Notes: a model not told the origin generated them from the letters alone. Shown: positions 7,210-17,001, counted from the stretch's first letter. The stretch is 33,835 nucleotides of DNA from an uncultured Puniceicoccaceae bacterium (GCA_905479975.1 CAJQOS010000107.1:1-33835); one strand, 5' to 3'. A program made the numbers and translations.

Positions 7210-7851
7210 ATGGACCACATCTCCGAGCTTCGAGCTGATTACACTAAGGCTGCATTGCGGTCTGCTGATTTGGCGGCGAACCCATTTGCTCAATTTGAGC
7301 AATGGTTTCGTCAGGCCGAAGAGTGCGAGGTGCAAGAGCCAAATGCGATGTGCCTCGCGACGGTAGGTGCGGACGGGCAACCCTCCACGCGTGTCGTGTT
7401 GTTGAAGGCGTTCTCGGATGAAGGCCTTGTCTTTTATACCAACTACGAGAGTCGCAAGGCGATCGAGATGGAGGCGAATTCGAAGGTGTCGGCGAATTTC
7501 CTGTGGCTGCCGTTGCAACGGCAAGTCAATGTGACTGGTCGCGTCGAGCGTGTCTCTAAGGCGACGGCGCTTAAATATTTTTTATCGCGTCCGTTTGCGA
7601 GTCGGTTGGGGGCCTGGAGTTCGCCGCAAAGCAAGGTGATTGGTTCGCGCCAGATCTTGGAAGCGAAGCTGGACCAGATGAAACGTAAGTTTGCCAATGG
7701 CGAAGTGCCGCTGCCGGACAACTGGGGCGGCTACCGAATCGTGCCCGAAACCTTTGAATTCTGGCAAGGAGGTGGCGGCCGTTTACACGATCGTTTCATG
7801 TATCGCCTAGATGAGGATGGACAATGGGCACCCGCTCGATTGGCTCCTTAG
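7210..7851 (+). CDS. pdxH: Pyridoxine/pyridoxamine 5'-phosphate oxidase
   Basis: From the ATG at 7210 ([11 protein letters not shown]) the product is 213 residues, the family's usual size. It has [10 protein letters not shown], the FMN-binding [21 protein letters not shown], the [10 protein letters not shown] segment, [27 protein letters not shown] and the C-terminal [24 protein letters not shown] and WAPARLAP. It oxidises pyridoxine or pyridoxamine 5'-phosphate to pyridoxal 5'-phosphate with O2, the final step of vitamin B6 synthesis. An in-frame start 17 codons upstream would lie in the palindromic C/T-rich leader and is rejected. There is no Shine-Dalgarno. Confidence 0.95.
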   Translation: MDHISELRADYTKAALRSADLAANPFAQFEQWFRQAEECEVQEPNAMCLATVGADGQPSTRVVLLKAFSDEGLVFYTNYESRKAIEMEANSKVSANFLWLPLQRQVNVTGRVERVSKATALKYFLSRPFASRLGAWSSPQSKVIGSRQILEAKLDQMKRKFANGEVPLPDNWGGYRIVPETFEFWQGGGGRLHDRFMYRLDEDGQWAPARLAP

Positions 7852-7952
7852 GCGGTTATTCGTTTTCGAGTATTCAGTTTCTCGTTTCCAGTTTTCCGTT
7901 TTTCCAAGTTTTCACCACTCTTCACTTTCACTATAATCACTCTCACTTAGAA

Positions 7953-8774
7953 ATGCGCGTTGACTCACATATGCACACCACCCTTTGCGGCCACGCCATC
8001 GGCGCGCCGATTGAGTATGCCATGGTGGCAGTCGAGCAGGGGATCGATGTGATGACGATCACCTGCCACATTCCAATGGAGTGGGAGGCATTTGGTCAGG
8101 CTGGGATTCGTATGCGTCTGGATCAATTGGATCAGTATCGCGAGTTGGTTTTTGACACGGCGAAACGAGCAACGCCGCTCGGCGTTGAGGTGCTTTGCGG
8201 CATCGAAGCGGAGGTTTATCCAGATGAGTCGCACATGGAGCCGATGGATGAGATTCTCGCTGAGTATGAGTGGGACTTTGTGCTCGGTTCGCTGCATGCA
8301 CAGTGCCAGAGCTATTTGACTTGGTTGAAGAAGAACAAGGTCGAGGACGACGCGATGCGGATCGACAGTTACTTTCGCCATCTCAAAGACGGTGCACAAT
8401 CGGGGCGTTACGATAGTATGTCGCACCCGGATGTGATTCGGACCTACGGTGTGGTGAGCGAGTTCAAACCTGCGGAACACGAAGAAGTGATCCGTGATTT
8501 CCTGCAAGCCGTGGTGGACGAAGATATTTGTATGGAGGTCAATACCAGTGGCCTGACCAAGGGGGACTTTGAAGTGCATCCCGATCCGCTGATCCTAGAT
8601 TGGGCGAGTGAGATGGGCGTGAAGCTAACGATTGGTTCGGATTCGCATCGCCCGTATTCCGTCGGTCAGTTCTTCGATACGATTCAGCCGATGCTACGCG
8701 AGAAGGGTTTTAAGGATCTGCACTATTTTCGCGGCCGTAAGCGCATTCGGATTGATATGCCGAAGTGGGACTGA
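7953..8774 (+). CDS. PHP-domain phosphoesterase, histidinol-phosphatase (HisJ/HisK type)
   Basis: The 273-residue product begins [15 protein letters not shown], the first PHP metal motif (HxH plus a further His). It continues with [50 protein letters not shown] and [13 protein letters not shown], which supply the remaining ligands of the trinuclear centre. This order fits the class that hydrolyses histidinol phosphate in histidine synthesis. Related PHP enzymes act on other phosphoesters, so the substrate is an inference. The ATG at 7953 is chosen because the upstream in-frame extension only translates the C/T-rich spacer. It lies 101 bp after pdxH on the same strand. Confidence 0.85.
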   Translation: MRVDSHMHTTLCGHAIGAPIEYAMVAVEQGIDVMTITCHIPMEWEAFGQAGIRMRLDQLDQYRELVFDTAKRATPLGVEVLCGIEAEVYPDESHMEPMDEILAEYEWDFVLGSLHAQCQSYLTWLKKNKVEDDAMRIDSYFRHLKDGAQSGRYDSMSHPDVIRTYGVVSEFKPAEHEEVIRDFLQAVVDEDICMEVNTSGLTKGDFEVHPDPLILDWASEMGVKLTIGSDSHRPYSVGQFFDTIQPMLREKGFKDLHYFRGRKRIRIDMPKWD

Positions 8775-8817
8775 GTGGGCTGGTTTGAGCCGTTAATTCC
8801 AATCCAGATGCTTCACA

Positions 8818-8976
8818 CTAGTCCGAGTCGCGAATGCCATCCACAGCATCTGACTGCCAAGCGTCGTTACTGAAGCTACGAATTTCAATTTCGAGTTGCC
8901 CTGATTCAAGTCGTTGATGAGGCAGCACCTTTAACTCTAAGCTAGTGGCATCTTCTCCTGTTGCACAAGTGAAGAA
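8818..8976 (-). pseudogene. Remnant of the 3' end of a lost gene
   Basis: On the minus strand a 52-codon frame is open from after a TAA (8977-8979) to a TAG (8818-8820), with no convincing start. It has protein-like composition: LELKVLPHQRLESGQLEIE followed by IRSFSNDAWQSDAVDGIRDSD. Amphipathic beta-type spacing and a clean stop suggest the C-terminus of a former gene whose body was lost, perhaps when the adjacent transposase gene arrived. No family is recognised; a chance frame remains possible. Confidence 0.35.
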
Positions 8977-9039
8977 TTACTACCAGGCAATAAAATAGAG
9001 GGTAGATTGACTGTGTTCTGATTTGTGCTATTTTAGGGC

Positions 9040-10029
9040 ATGAAAAGGTTGCGGAGGGCTAAGGTGGTTGGAGTCAGCGCTGCATACCATGCGATGAGTC
9101 GCACTGTGGGGGGAGCATTTCTATTTGAGGATAGGGAGAAGGAGATGTTGCGAAAGATGATTTGGCAAGTGGCTGATTTCTGTGGGGTGGAGGTGTTAAC
9201 TTATTGCATCATGTCGAACCATTTTCATGTGTTGATTCAGGTTCCTTGTGTGGACTCTGTCTCTGATGTAGAGCTGCTTCGTCGTTTTAAAGTGCTGTAT
9301 CCGAAGCCGACGAAATACCAAGTGGCGTCTTTTGCTGAGATTGAACGCTTATTGCGCGCTGGCGGTGATGAGGCGTCTGAAGTTCGTCAGAAATTGTTGG
9401 CGCGAATGGGTGATTTGTCAGAATTCATGAAAACGGTGAAACAGCGTTTTTCTGTGTGGTATAACCGTAGTCATCATCGCTATGGCACGTTGTGGGCCGA
9501 CCGTTTCAAGTCGGTGCTGGTTGAGGGGCTGGGCAACCCACTGCAAACAATGGCCGCTTATATTGATCTCAACTCAGTGCGTGCGGGGATCGTCAATGAT
9601 CCCAAAGATTATCGTTTCTGCGGCTATGCCGAGGCGGTGGCTGGTGTGAAAGAAGCGAAGTCGGGGTTGATCCATATTTGGAGTGACCATGGTGTGACAC
9701 GGATCGATTCAGCAATGCGTGCCCATCGAACGCTGATTTTTGGTAAGCATGCATCTGAGCCCAGCTTATCTGAGATGACGCGCAAACGTGCGTTGAAAGT
9801 GCTGGATCAGGAAGATGGCCAGTTGCCGAAGTCAGTGATGCTGCGCTGCCGTGTGCGCTACTTTACCGATGGGGCGATTCTGGGGTCTACTGAGTTTGTG
9901 CGTGGCTTTACCGGAGCCTGGCAAATGGAGCGCGGACGCAAGCATCCGCCGAAGGTCAACGCGATTAAGGGCACGGATTGGGGCGATCTAGCAGTGATCC
10001 ATGGCCTGCGAAGGCGGGTCTTTGGCTGA
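9040..10029 (+). CDS. REP-associated tyrosine transposase (RAYT, Y1/HUH family)
   Basis: The 329-residue protein shows the Y1_Tnp pattern. The N-terminus is AAYHAMSRTVGGAFLFEDREKE, the HUH motif appears in CIMSNHFHVLIQVP (residues 57-70), and the conserved block with the candidate catalytic Tyr is VKQRFSVWYNRSHHRYGTLWADRF. The AAYIDLNSVRAGIV segment and a long C-terminal extension follow. RAYTs are single-copy domesticated relatives of IS200/IS605 transposases that bind and cleave REP hairpins on single-stranded DNA. No insertion-sequence ends are obvious around it. REP-like inverted elements occur at several spacers in this window (1721-1776, 11710-11784, 14002-14183, 17723-17813) and are candidate substrates. 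Confidence 0.85.
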   Translation: MKRLRRAKVVGVSAAYHAMSRTVGGAFLFEDREKEMLRKMIWQVADFCGVEVLTYCIMSNHFHVLIQVPCVDSVSDVELLRRFKVLYPKPTKYQVASFAEIERLLRAGGDEASEVRQKLLARMGDLSEFMKTVKQRFSVWYNRSHHRYGTLWADRFKSVLVEGLGNPLQTMAAYIDLNSVRAGIVNDPKDYRFCGYAEAVAGVKEAKSGLIHIWSDHGVTRIDSAMRAHRTLIFGKHASEPSLSEMTRKRALKVLDQEDGQLPKSVMLRCRVRYFTDGAILGSTEFVRGFTGAWQMERGRKHPPKVNAIKGTDWGDLAVIHGLRRRVFG

Positions 10030-10331
10030 TCGCGGTCTAGATGTCATCTCTTTCAGTTTCGAGTGTTTCAAGGATTCTAAGACTCCCAGCAAGTCAGCAG
10101 GCGGCTTCCTGGGCTCTGCGCTTCGGTCGGGACTCCATCGTCTACGTTCTAAGCCGCGCCGTCTTTCAATTTGGCTTCGCTAGCATCTTCAACCCCGCGT
10201 GCTCTGCTACGTCTGAGGCGTTGATCTAAAGTCAGGGCGGGGCATGTCATTATGTTTATAGTCGCTCATCTTTTAGCAGCTTCTCCGATCAATGCCACCT
10301 AGGGGAACGATTAATTGAGGTTCGGGGGGGC
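10030..10331. other. Gene-poor spacer downstream of the RAYT gene
   Basis: About 300 bp without a convincing gene. A plus-strand frame at 10041-10229 is open but has no recognisable motif and no ribosome site, so I do not call it. A weak hairpin CCCAGCAAG...CTTCCTGGG is present near 10086-10114. This may be decayed sequence linked to transposase acquisition. Confidence 0.4.
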
Positions 10332-11207
10332 TTACGCGCTCTCAACCAGCACGGTTTGAATCGTGGCTTTTGAAATACTGCGGATGATTGCGGCGGCTAG
10401 TTCGTTGCTGGAATGTTGGCTGGTTGCGAGTTTTGCCTGGGTGCAGCGATGGATCGTGACGTTACGACTATTGGACAAGTTGCGCTGGTTGAGCGCGCTG
10501 AGCACTGCGGGGACGCTGGGATTGAATGCGATGTTTTCTGCGGTGCGGCCGGTAAAGTGTTGGCCGTCGGCGCATTTGATCACGAAGCCTTCGGGAGTGT
10601 GCGTGTATGGAGTGTAGCTGTGCTGCGCGGCGTTGATCGCGCGTTGCGCAGTCGTTTGCTTGATCGGCGTGGTGCTTTGCAGCTTCGACGGAGGGCTGTC
10701 GAGTAGGCCTTGTCCGCTCTGTCGTGGTTCGCCGAAGGGCATCGGCAAGAGTTGACTGAGCGTGGTCTGCGTTTGGCCGACGATGATCGGCAGGGTGGGC
10801 GCGTTGGATAGCTCCCACAGAAATTGGCGGCAGTATCCGCAGGGGGCAGCGGAGATGGTGAGCGCTTGGAGTTTCGATTCGCCGTGCATCCAGGCGTTGA
10901 GCACTGCGGATTGCTCTGCGTGTAGGGTGGCGCTGAGTGGCGCTCCGGTGAATTCGAGGTTGCTGCCGAGGTAGAGTGCTCCAGATGCGCCGACGGCCAC
11001 GGCGCCGACGTGAAAGCCTGAGATCGGCGCAATGGAAAAGGTCGCAGCGAGGGGGAGCAGTGCCTGCGCGAGGTCGATTGCGGGGCTGTCGAAGTCGGTG
11101 AGCTTACCGCGGAATTGAGGCGCGCAGAGCTGGTTTAATAGCAGTGACTGCTCGGATTCCGGCAGTCCGCTGAGCGCCTCTTTAAAGTCGTCTGCGTTGA
11201 GTGCCAT
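10332..11207 (-). CDS. cdd: Cytidine deaminase, E. coli-type (two-domain, homodimeric)
   Basis: The 291-residue length matches the two-domain dimeric class rather than the roughly 130-residue tetrameric class. The catalytic domain has the zinc motifs HAEQSAVLNAW (proton-shuttle Glu) and APCGYCRQF (two Cys ligands), preceded by FHVGAVAVGASGALYLGSN. The C-terminal half is a degenerate second deaminase domain (TPEGFVIKCADGQHFTGRTAENIAFNPSVP). The enzyme converts cytidine and deoxycytidine to uridine and deoxyuridine in pyrimidine salvage; tdk in this window serves the same pathway. It starts 6 bp after the DUF4870 gene and is probably co-transcribed with it. Confidence 0.93.
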   Translation of the reverse strand: MALNADDFKEALSGLPESEQSLLLNQLCAPQFRGKLTDFDSPAIDLAQALLPLAATFSIAPISGFHVGAVAVGASGALYLGSNLEFTGAPLSATLHAEQSAVLNAWMHGESKLQALTISAAPCGYCRQFLWELSNAPTLPIIVGQTQTTLSQLLPMPFGEPRQSGQGLLDSPPSKLQSTTPIKQTTAQRAINAAQHSYTPYTHTPEGFVIKCADGQHFTGRTAENIAFNPSVPAVLSALNQRNLSNSRNVTIHRCTQAKLATSQHSSNELAAAIIRSISKATIQTVLVESA

Positions 11208-11213
11208 CGGTGC

Positions 11214-11633
11214 TTATTTGATGAAACGAATCGTGAATGGGTAGCTGTAACTGTCGCCTTCGCTGGCTTTGATCGCGGCGATGATGGTGTAGACGATGTT
11301 CAGGATCATTAGGATGATGACCAAAAAGAAACCGATGAAGAGGAACATCAGCACGACGGAAATCGCCAGATAGATCGTCATCGAGATCTGGAAGTTGAGC
11401 GACTCTTTGCCGCAGAGGTCGACGAAGGGATCTTCGTCGCGCTTAATGAGCCAGACAATGAGTGGCCCGAGGATGTTGCCAAAAGGGATGCCGAGCAGCT
11501 GAGTTAAGCTCAGTAAGTGGCACAGCATGCCCATAGTATTGTCGGCTTTGACTTCTGGGGCGAGTAGCACGGGTGGTTGCTGGTCTTCAGCTTCGATTGA
11601 AGGCTCGGTTGGTTCGGTTGCGTCGTTATCCAT
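11214..11633 (-). CDS. DUF4870 (Tic20-like) small membrane protein
   Basis: The 139-residue product has an acidic, disordered N-terminus (residues 1-30) and then the DUF4870 pattern: MGMLCHLLSLTQLLGIPFGNILGPLIVWLIKRDEDPFVD, GKESLNFQ, and two hydrophobic segments (about 84-115) ending SYSYPFTIRFI. Members are small inner-membrane proteins of unknown function. It is the first gene of a pair with cdd. The start at 11633 is an ATG without a clear Shine-Dalgarno. Confidence 0.88.
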   Translation of the reverse strand: MDNDATEPTEPSIEAEDQQPPVLLAPEVKADNTMGMLCHLLSLTQLLGIPFGNILGPLIVWLIKRDEDPFVDLCGKESLNFQISMTIYLAISVVLMFLFIGFFLVIILMILNIVYTIIAAIKASEGDSYSYPFTIRFIK

Positions 11634-11709
11634 TTGGTTGCCGAGCGTAGTGAGTGAGTCGATTCGAGCAACTTTGAAATCAGAGTAGTGCGGTGGGTTG
11701 GATCGAGTT

Positions 11710-11784
11710 GTCGAAATGGCTTCGCCAGTCCGCTACGGAAGCGGGAGGATCTGGTGTAGCGGAATCCGCGAAGCGGTTTCGATC
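11710..11784. repeat. REP-like inverted repeat upstream of the DUF4870-cdd pair
   Basis: The left arm, TCGAAATGGCTTCGCCAG followed by TCCGCTAC (11711-11736), and the right arm, GTAGCGGAATCCGCGAAGCG followed by GTTTCGATC (11756-11784), are imperfect inverted copies with a 19-bp loop. The arms carry the CGCTTCGCGGATTCCGC type of palindrome common in REP elements. It is in the spacer between DUF4870 (-) and the 3' end of yaaA (-). Confidence 0.6.
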
Positions 11785-11842
11785 TGTGCGGTGGCTCTGC
11801 TGGGCGCTAGTAAACTCGCACGTCACTGGTTGAGCAGCTGCC

Positions 11843-12619
11843 CTACTTTTGCTCTGGCCGTAGGAACACGAGGGTGTTGCCCTCCGATGCCTCAGTATCG
11901 AATTGATAGCCGCGGTTGTTAAACGCTTTCAAGCCTTCGACGGTCTGGACTTGGTTGCGCACAATGAAGTCGGCCATCATGCCGCGGGCTTTTTTCGCGT
12001 AGAAAGAAATGATTTTATAGGTGCCGTTCTTCTCATCTTTAAAGACGGGCGTGATCAGTTGGCCGTTGAGCTCCTTCGGTTTGACGGACGAGAAGTATTC
12101 ATTCGACGCAAGGTTGACGATGAGGTCGGAGCCAGAGGCCTTGAGGTCTTTATTGAGCAGCTCGGTGATTCTGGAACCCCAGAATTTGTAGAGGTTGGTG
12201 CCGCGTGCGTTGGGGAACTTGGTGCCCATCTCCAGGCGATACGGTTGCATGCGGTCGAGTGGGCGTAGCACGCCGTAGAGGCCAGACAGGATGCGGATCT
12301 GTTGCTGCGCCGCGTCGAAGTCTTCGGTCGACCAATCGGCAAGCGCCATGCCTTGATAGACGTCGCCGGTAAATGCGAGGATCGCTTGGCGGCTGTTCTT
12401 GGCGGTGAATTGGGGGCTGTAGTTCTGGAACCGTGCGTGGTTGAGCTCTGCAAGCTTCGGACTGATGCGCATTAGCGTGGCAATGTCGTCGGCGCTGAGT
12501 GCCTGAAGCTCGCCAATCAGCTGCGCGGAATGTGCAGCCAGACGCGGCTGTGTCGCTTTCGTCGTGAGGAGCGGAGCGTTGGTGTCGAGCGATTTTGCGG
12601 GCGATAGAAGGATCAACAT
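11843..12619 (-). CDS. yaaA: YaaA family protein (DUF328), peroxide stress protein
   Basis: From the ATG at 12619 ([12 protein letters not shown]) the product is 258 residues, the family's normal size. It has [95 protein letters not shown] and the C-terminal FNNRGYQFD. In E. coli YaaA lowers intracellular iron toxicity under hydrogen peroxide and binds DNA; its chemistry is not settled. An upstream TTG start would add four residues before the conserved N-terminus and is rejected. It is divergent from lysA. Confidence 0.93.
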   Translation of the reverse strand: MLILLSPAKSLDTNAPLLTTKATQPRLAAHSAQLIGELQALSADDIATLMRISPKLAELNHARFQNYSPQFTAKNSRQAILAFTGDVYQGMALADWSTEDFDAAQQQIRILSGLYGVLRPLDRMQPYRLEMGTKFPNARGTNLYKFWGSRITELLNKDLKASGSDLIVNLASNEYFSSVKPKELNGQLITPVFKDEKNGTYKIISFYAKKARGMMADFIVRNQVQTVEGLKAFNNRGYQFDTEASEGNTLVFLRPEQK

Positions 12620-12735
12620 TCCGCCAAACAAGTCTGAATCGTTTCGAGTGCAAGCGGGAAGCGGTTAAAATGATCGGGATGCGGGCTGTGACATCGCGCT
12701 TGCCAGCGCAGGGGAGCGGCCTTTACTTCTCCGCC

Positions 12736-14001
12736 ATGGCCAATTATTCGCAGCCCAGATTTCTTGATTACAACACCGCACGCACCATTGTGGACGACTT
12801 CGGCACGCCCGTCTATGTCTATGACATGGCAACCTTAAAGGCCAACGCGGCCGACGTGCTGGCGTTTCCGAATGCCTTTGGGCTCACTGCGCGCTATGCG
12901 ATGAAGGCCTCGCCGAATGCGGCGATCTTGAAGATTTTTAACGAAGTAGGCCTGCATATTGATGCCAGCTCGGGTAATGAAGTGCGCCGCGCAATCGCTG
13001 CGGGCGTGCCGGCGGCCAACATCAGCCTGAGCACTCAGGAGCTGCCTGTGGATTTCGCGGAACTCTACGAGTTGGGCATCGAGATCAATGCTTGTTCGCT
13101 CAGCCAGTTGGAACGTTTCGGGCAGGCTTGTCGCGGTCGCGCCATCGGTGTTCGCTTTAACCCCGGCTCTGGCTCGGGAGGCAACAACCGCACAAACGTC
13201 GGCGGCCCGGCGTCGAGTTTTGGTATCTGGCACGAGTGGATCGATCAGGTGCAGGCGATTGTCGCGAAGTATGATTTAAAGGTGATTCGCATCCACACAC
13301 ATATTGGCTCGGGCAGTGATCCTGCCGTGTGGCAGAAGATTTCGGAGCTCAGTCTGGATATGGTGCGTCAGTTCCCTGATGTGGTGGCACTGAATCTCGG
13401 CGGGGGTTACAAGGTGGCTCGCATGGAGGATGAGGTCGGCACGGACTTGCAAGAGTGCGGCGCGCCGGTGGCGGAGAAGTTCCGCGAATTTGCTCAGGAG
13501 ACCGGCCGTGAGATTCGTTTGGAGATCGAGCCAGGCACTTATCTATTGGCAAATACCTGTTCGGTGCTGTCGATCGTGCAAGACATCGTCTCCACGGGCG
13601 CTGATGGCTATGAGTTCTTGAAGCTCAATACCGGTATGACTGAAATTCTGCGTCCTTCGATTTATGGGGCGCAGCATCCGATCTTTATCCTTCAGCCTGA
13701 AGTAGTTACCGAGACGCGCGATTATATGATCGCAGGGCATTGCTGCGAGTCGGGTGATATCTTGACTCCAGCACCCGGTGATCCGGAGTTGCTTGCGACA
13801 CGAACATTACCGGTTTGCACTATTGGCGATCTGTGTGTGATCGATGGCGCAGGTGCGTATTGCGCAGCGATGTCGACCAAGCACTACAACTCGTATCCCG
13901 AAGCCGCCGAAGTCATGCTAGATGAGAGCAAGGTGCCGCATGTGATCCGCAAGCGCCAGAAGCTCGAAGACATTTGGGCCAACGAAGTGGGGTTGGGGTA
14001 G
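12736..14001 (+). CDS. lysA: Diaminopimelate decarboxylase
   Basis: This is a PLP enzyme of the alanine-racemase-fold group that converts meso-diaminopimelate to lysine. From the ATG at 12736 ([10 protein letters not shown]) it has 421 residues. The PLP lysine is K57 in RYAMKASPN. Other blocks are [38 protein letters not shown], the phosphate-binding [22 protein letters not shown] and the catalytic CCESGDIL. The C-terminus has [16 protein letters not shown]. Starts further upstream (12595, 12670) are in frame but add sequence not seen in relatives. The leader just before the chosen ATG is C/T-rich and lacks a Shine-Dalgarno. Confidence 0.93.
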   Translation: MANYSQPRFLDYNTARTIVDDFGTPVYVYDMATLKANAADVLAFPNAFGLTARYAMKASPNAAILKIFNEVGLHIDASSGNEVRRAIAAGVPAANISLSTQELPVDFAELYELGIEINACSLSQLERFGQACRGRAIGVRFNPGSGSGGNNRTNVGGPASSFGIWHEWIDQVQAIVAKYDLKVIRIHTHIGSGSDPAVWQKISELSLDMVRQFPDVVALNLGGGYKVARMEDEVGTDLQECGAPVAEKFREFAQETGREIRLEIEPGTYLLANTCSVLSIVQDIVSTGADGYEFLKLNTGMTEILRPSIYGAQHPIFILQPEVVTETRDYMIAGHCCESGDILTPAPGDPELLATRTLPVCTIGDLCVIDGAGAYCAAMSTKHYNSYPEAAEVMLDESKVPHVIRKRQKLEDIWANEVGLG

Positions 14002-14183
14002 GCTGCCTTTGGCGGTGTTCGTTTATTGGTTTGCGCTGTAGCGAGCGCTCGGCGGCGGCTAAAGCGGCTGGTCCTGGTGCGAGGCTTTGGTGGGATCGGC
14101 TGTCTTCAGCTGCCGTTCGTTTATTCGTTTTATTGGTTTGCGCTGTAGCTTGTGCTCGGCGGCGGCTAAAGCGGCTGGTCCTT
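14002..14183. repeat. Tandem pair of about 90-bp inverted-arm repeat elements (REP/MITE-like)
   Basis: A full copy occupies 14092-14183 and a degenerate one 14002-14080. Shared words are TTCGTTTATT, GGTTTGCGCTGTAG, CTCGGCGGCGGCTAAAGCGG and CTGGTCCT. The full copy starts GGGATCGGCTGTCTTCAGCT, and its right end is roughly the reverse complement of that arm. A third copy lies at 17723-17813. This fills the lysA-symporter spacer; the symporter small subunit starts 97 bp further on. Confidence 0.8.
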
Positions 14184-14279
14184 GTTGGGTTCATTACTGA
14201 TTTCTGTGTATCCCGCCTTGCTTTACCCAGTCAGGCGAGGTTATAGGTTTAAGTAGTTTTGCTAATCTACCCTGTTGCT

Positions 14280-14546
14280 ATGAAAAATGATCAACCCACA
14301 GCCCATCGTCGGGCATGCCTTAAAATCGTCTTTAGCCTGTTGGCTGTTTGGTTCTCTGTAAGCTTCGGCTGCGGTATTATATTTCGGGAATGGTTGGATG
14401 CCAATGCGCCGCAGGTCGGTAATGCTCCGTTCGGTTTCTGGATGGCGCAGCAGGGCGCGATCATCTGCTTCGTTATCCTGCTCGTGGTTTATGCGATCTT
14501 GATGAACCGCCTCGATGCCAAGCATGGCTACACTGAAGGCAAGTAA
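14280..14546 (+). CDS. Sodium:solute symporter small subunit (DUF4212)
   Basis: The 88-residue protein from the ATG at 14280 (MKNDQPTAHRRA) has two membrane helices (about 16-36 and 61-82). It carries the family signatures FSLLAVWFSVSFGCGI, the PFGFWMAQQGAI block and the C-terminal MNRLDAKHGY. Proteins of this type are always found just upstream of a matching large sodium:solute symporter subunit, as here, 15 bp before the next gene. They are thought to be an obligate small partner of the transporter. Confidence 0.9.
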   Translation: MKNDQPTAHRRACLKIVFSLLAVWFSVSFGCGIIFREWLDANAPQVGNAPFGFWMAQQGAIICFVILLVVYAILMNRLDAKHGYTEGK

Positions 14547-14561
14547 CCTGAGTTTTATACG

Positions 14562-16382
14562 ATGACACAAGATCACCTGAATTTCATTTTTATTGGCATC
14601 TCATTTGCCATTTATATTGGCATCGCTGTCAAATCCCGTGCGGGATCGACAAAGGAATATTACACTGCCGGCGGCGGCGTTTCACCGTTGGCCAATGGCA
14701 TGGCGACTGCGGCGGACTGGATGTCGGCCGCGACGTTTATCTCGATGGCTGGCACGGTTGCGGTCAGTGGCTACGACGCCTCGCGCTTCCTGATGGGATG
14801 GACTGGCGGATTCGTGCTGTTGACCGTCCTCATGGTGCCGTATCTGCGTAAGTTCAACAAGGCCACGGTTCCTGACTTTGTCGGTGATCGCTATTACTCG
14901 AAGCTGGCTCGCGGCGTTGCGGTGGGGTGCGCGATCTTTATCTGCATGACGTATATCATGGGGCAAATGCGTGGCGTGGGCGTGGTCTTCTCCCAGCTCT
15001 TTGGCATTAGTATCACCTCTGGCGTGATCATCGGTGGAACCATTGTATTTTTCTATGCAGGCCTCGGCGGTATGAAGGGTATTACCTATACGCAGGTTGC
15101 GCAGTATTGTGTGATGGCGTTTGCTTACACGATTCCGGCGATCTTCATCGCGATGGCGTTGACGGGCAATGTGCTTCCTCAAATGGGTATCATTGGATCC
15201 TACACTGCGGGCGGGGAGAGTGTGCCCTTTCTGGAGAAGTTAAACAATATCAACACGGAGCTTGGATTTGCGGAGTATACCTCTGGCAAGCTCTCGACGA
15301 TGAATATGTTTTGTATCACTGCAGCGCTGATGTGTGGCACTGCTGGGCTGCCGCACGTGATTGTGCGTTTCTTTACTGTGAAGAATGTGGGTGCGGTGCG
15401 TAAATCGGCTTGTTGGACTTTGCTGTTTATCGCGGTGATCTATCTCACGGCTCCGGCGATTGGTGCCTTTGCTCGGGTGAACTTGATTGAGAAGCTACAT
15501 GATACGCCTTATCAAGAAGCACCCTACTGGTTGCAGGAATTTGAGGAAACTGGGCAGATGGCCTGGGTTGATAAGAATGGCGACGGCAAGATTCAATATT
15601 ATGGTCCGGGTAAATCCGATGCTGGCACGAATGCCGTTTTTCTAGGGAAGAAGCCCGCCTATCCGACTTTCGAGGCGACTGAAGATCAGTTGATCGGTCA
15701 ATACGGAGAGCGCCTGCTCGCGAACAAGGCCAACGCATCGAATCCGAATGAACTATGGTTCGGCGATGACATCATGGTGATGGCGAATCCACATATGGCT
15801 GGGTTGCCGATGTGGGTGATTGCCCTACTGATGGCGGGTTGCATCGCCGCAGCGCTTTCTACTGCCGCTGGCTTGCTGTTGGTCTTATCCACCTCGATTT
15901 CCCATGACTTGATGAAGAAGATTCTGAAACCGGATCTGACTGACAAGGAAGAGGTGAGCTACGCTCGTTTCGCGTCCTTTGTGGCGCTCGCGGTGGCGGT
16001 CTACTTTGGCATTAATCCACCGTCTCAATTTATTGCCAAGACGGTGGCCTTTGCGTTCGGCCTCGCAGCCTCTTCGTTCTTCCCGACGCTACTGATGGGA
16101 ATCTTTTCGAAGCGCATGAATCGTGAAGGGGCGATCTCGGGCATGCTGTGCGGCATTCTTTTCACATTCGGATATATCACTTACTTCCAATTTCTGGATG
16201 GCACGCCGGATCAATATTTCCTTGGAATCACTCCAGAAGGAATTGGTTTCGTCGGGATGCTGATTAACTTCGGAGTCGCATTTCTAGTCAGTGCCTTCAC
16301 GCCAGATCCTCCGCAAGAGGTGCAGGAGATGGTGGAGAGTATTCATATTCCCAGTGGTTCGGGCGAAGCGTCGCACCATTAG
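14562..16382 (+). CDS. Sodium:solute symporter large subunit (SSS family, VC_2705-like, acetate/monocarboxylate type)
   Basis: The 606-residue integral membrane protein has the SSS core: [35 protein letters not shown] in the first helices, [42 protein letters not shown] and the late [21 protein letters not shown]. Relatives carry acetate or other small carboxylates with Na+, but the substrate here is an inference. A hydrophilic insert of about 100 residues sits mid-protein and contains an EF-hand-like loop [12 protein letters not shown] (residues 337-348). It follows its DUF4212 partner by 15 bp, so the two form an operon. Confidence 0.9.
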   Translation: MTQDHLNFIFIGISFAIYIGIAVKSRAGSTKEYYTAGGGVSPLANGMATAADWMSAATFISMAGTVAVSGYDASRFLMGWTGGFVLLTVLMVPYLRKFNKATVPDFVGDRYYSKLARGVAVGCAIFICMTYIMGQMRGVGVVFSQLFGISITSGVIIGGTIVFFYAGLGGMKGITYTQVAQYCVMAFAYTIPAIFIAMALTGNVLPQMGIIGSYTAGGESVPFLEKLNNINTELGFAEYTSGKLSTMNMFCITAALMCGTAGLPHVIVRFFTVKNVGAVRKSACWTLLFIAVIYLTAPAIGAFARVNLIEKLHDTPYQEAPYWLQEFEETGQMAWVDKNGDGKIQYYGPGKSDAGTNAVFLGKKPAYPTFEATEDQLIGQYGERLLANKANASNPNELWFGDDIMVMANPHMAGLPMWVIALLMAGCIAAALSTAAGLLLVLSTSISHDLMKKILKPDLTDKEEVSYARFASFVALAVAVYFGINPPSQFIAKTVAFAFGLAASSFFPTLLMGIFSKRMNREGAISGMLCGILFTFGYITYFQFLDGTPDQYFLGITPEGIGFVGMLINFGVAFLVSAFTPDPPQEVQEMVESIHIPSGSGEASHH

Positions 16383-16455
16383 ACATTTATTTGCGATTAA
16401 TTGGTCAGCGGGTTGGACAAAATGGATAAACTGAGTTCATTTTTCCCTCCCGATT

Positions 16456-16959
16456 ATGGTAAAATCTTCTTTCGATAAAAGGTCATTCAATTTTCAGCTG
16501 CATTGCGTGGTGGATGAATGGCAGCAAATTTTGAATTTGCTCGCTCGGATTCTGAATGTGCCTGCGGCGTTGATCATGCATACTAATGGTCAGGAAATAG
16601 AAGTGTTCGTCTCTAGCCAAACGACAGGGAATCCCTATCACCCTGCGGATCATGAATCGCTGGTGGGCTCGGGGCTCTACTGTGAGCATGTGATTCAAAC
16701 GAGTAAACCGCTGTATGTGCCGAACGCGTTGAAGGATCCTAAGTGGAGCCAGAATCCGGATGTCAAGTTGGGGCTGATTTCCTATTTGGGCTTTCCGATT
16801 AAAGTGCCGAGTGGGGATGTCTTTGGCACCATTTGTGTGCTCGATACCAAGGAAACTGATTATCCCGATGATTATGTGGAGTTGGTCGAGCGCTTTAAAA
16901 ATGTGATTGAGCTGAGGTTGGAAAATATTGGGTATTCGCCGAGGGCTGTTGTGGCGTAA
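16456..16959 (+). CDS. Stand-alone GAF domain protein
   Basis: The 167-residue protein is essentially one GAF domain. A helix-rich N-terminus (WQQILNLLARILNVPAALIM) is followed by EIEVFVSS, SGLYCEHVIQTSKPLYVPNALKDP, LGLISYLGFPIKVPSGDVFGTICVLD and a C-terminal helix. GAF domains bind small molecules or chromophores and usually regulate attached output domains. No output domain is present, so it may act on a partner or on the transporter just upstream (73 bp). The start at 16456 is the first ATG after the symporter stop. The ligand is unknown. Confidence 0.85.
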   Translation: MVKSSFDKRSFNFQLHCVVDEWQQILNLLARILNVPAALIMHTNGQEIEVFVSSQTTGNPYHPADHESLVGSGLYCEHVIQTSKPLYVPNALKDPKWSQNPDVKLGLISYLGFPIKVPSGDVFGTICVLDTKETDYPDDYVELVERFKNVIELRLENIGYSPRAVVA

Positions 16960-17001
16960 TCGTGCTCGACTGTCAGAATATCGGTGCGTTATGTTTAGGC
17001 G

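Noticed and set aside
10041-10229. 62-codon frame after the RAYT gene
   Set aside because: Composition is not convincing, there is no ribosome site, and it overlaps another open frame in the same spacer.
11698-11922. 74-codon frame across the inverted repeat near 11710-11784
   Set aside because: It translates a palindromic spacer and runs into the 3' end of yaaA.
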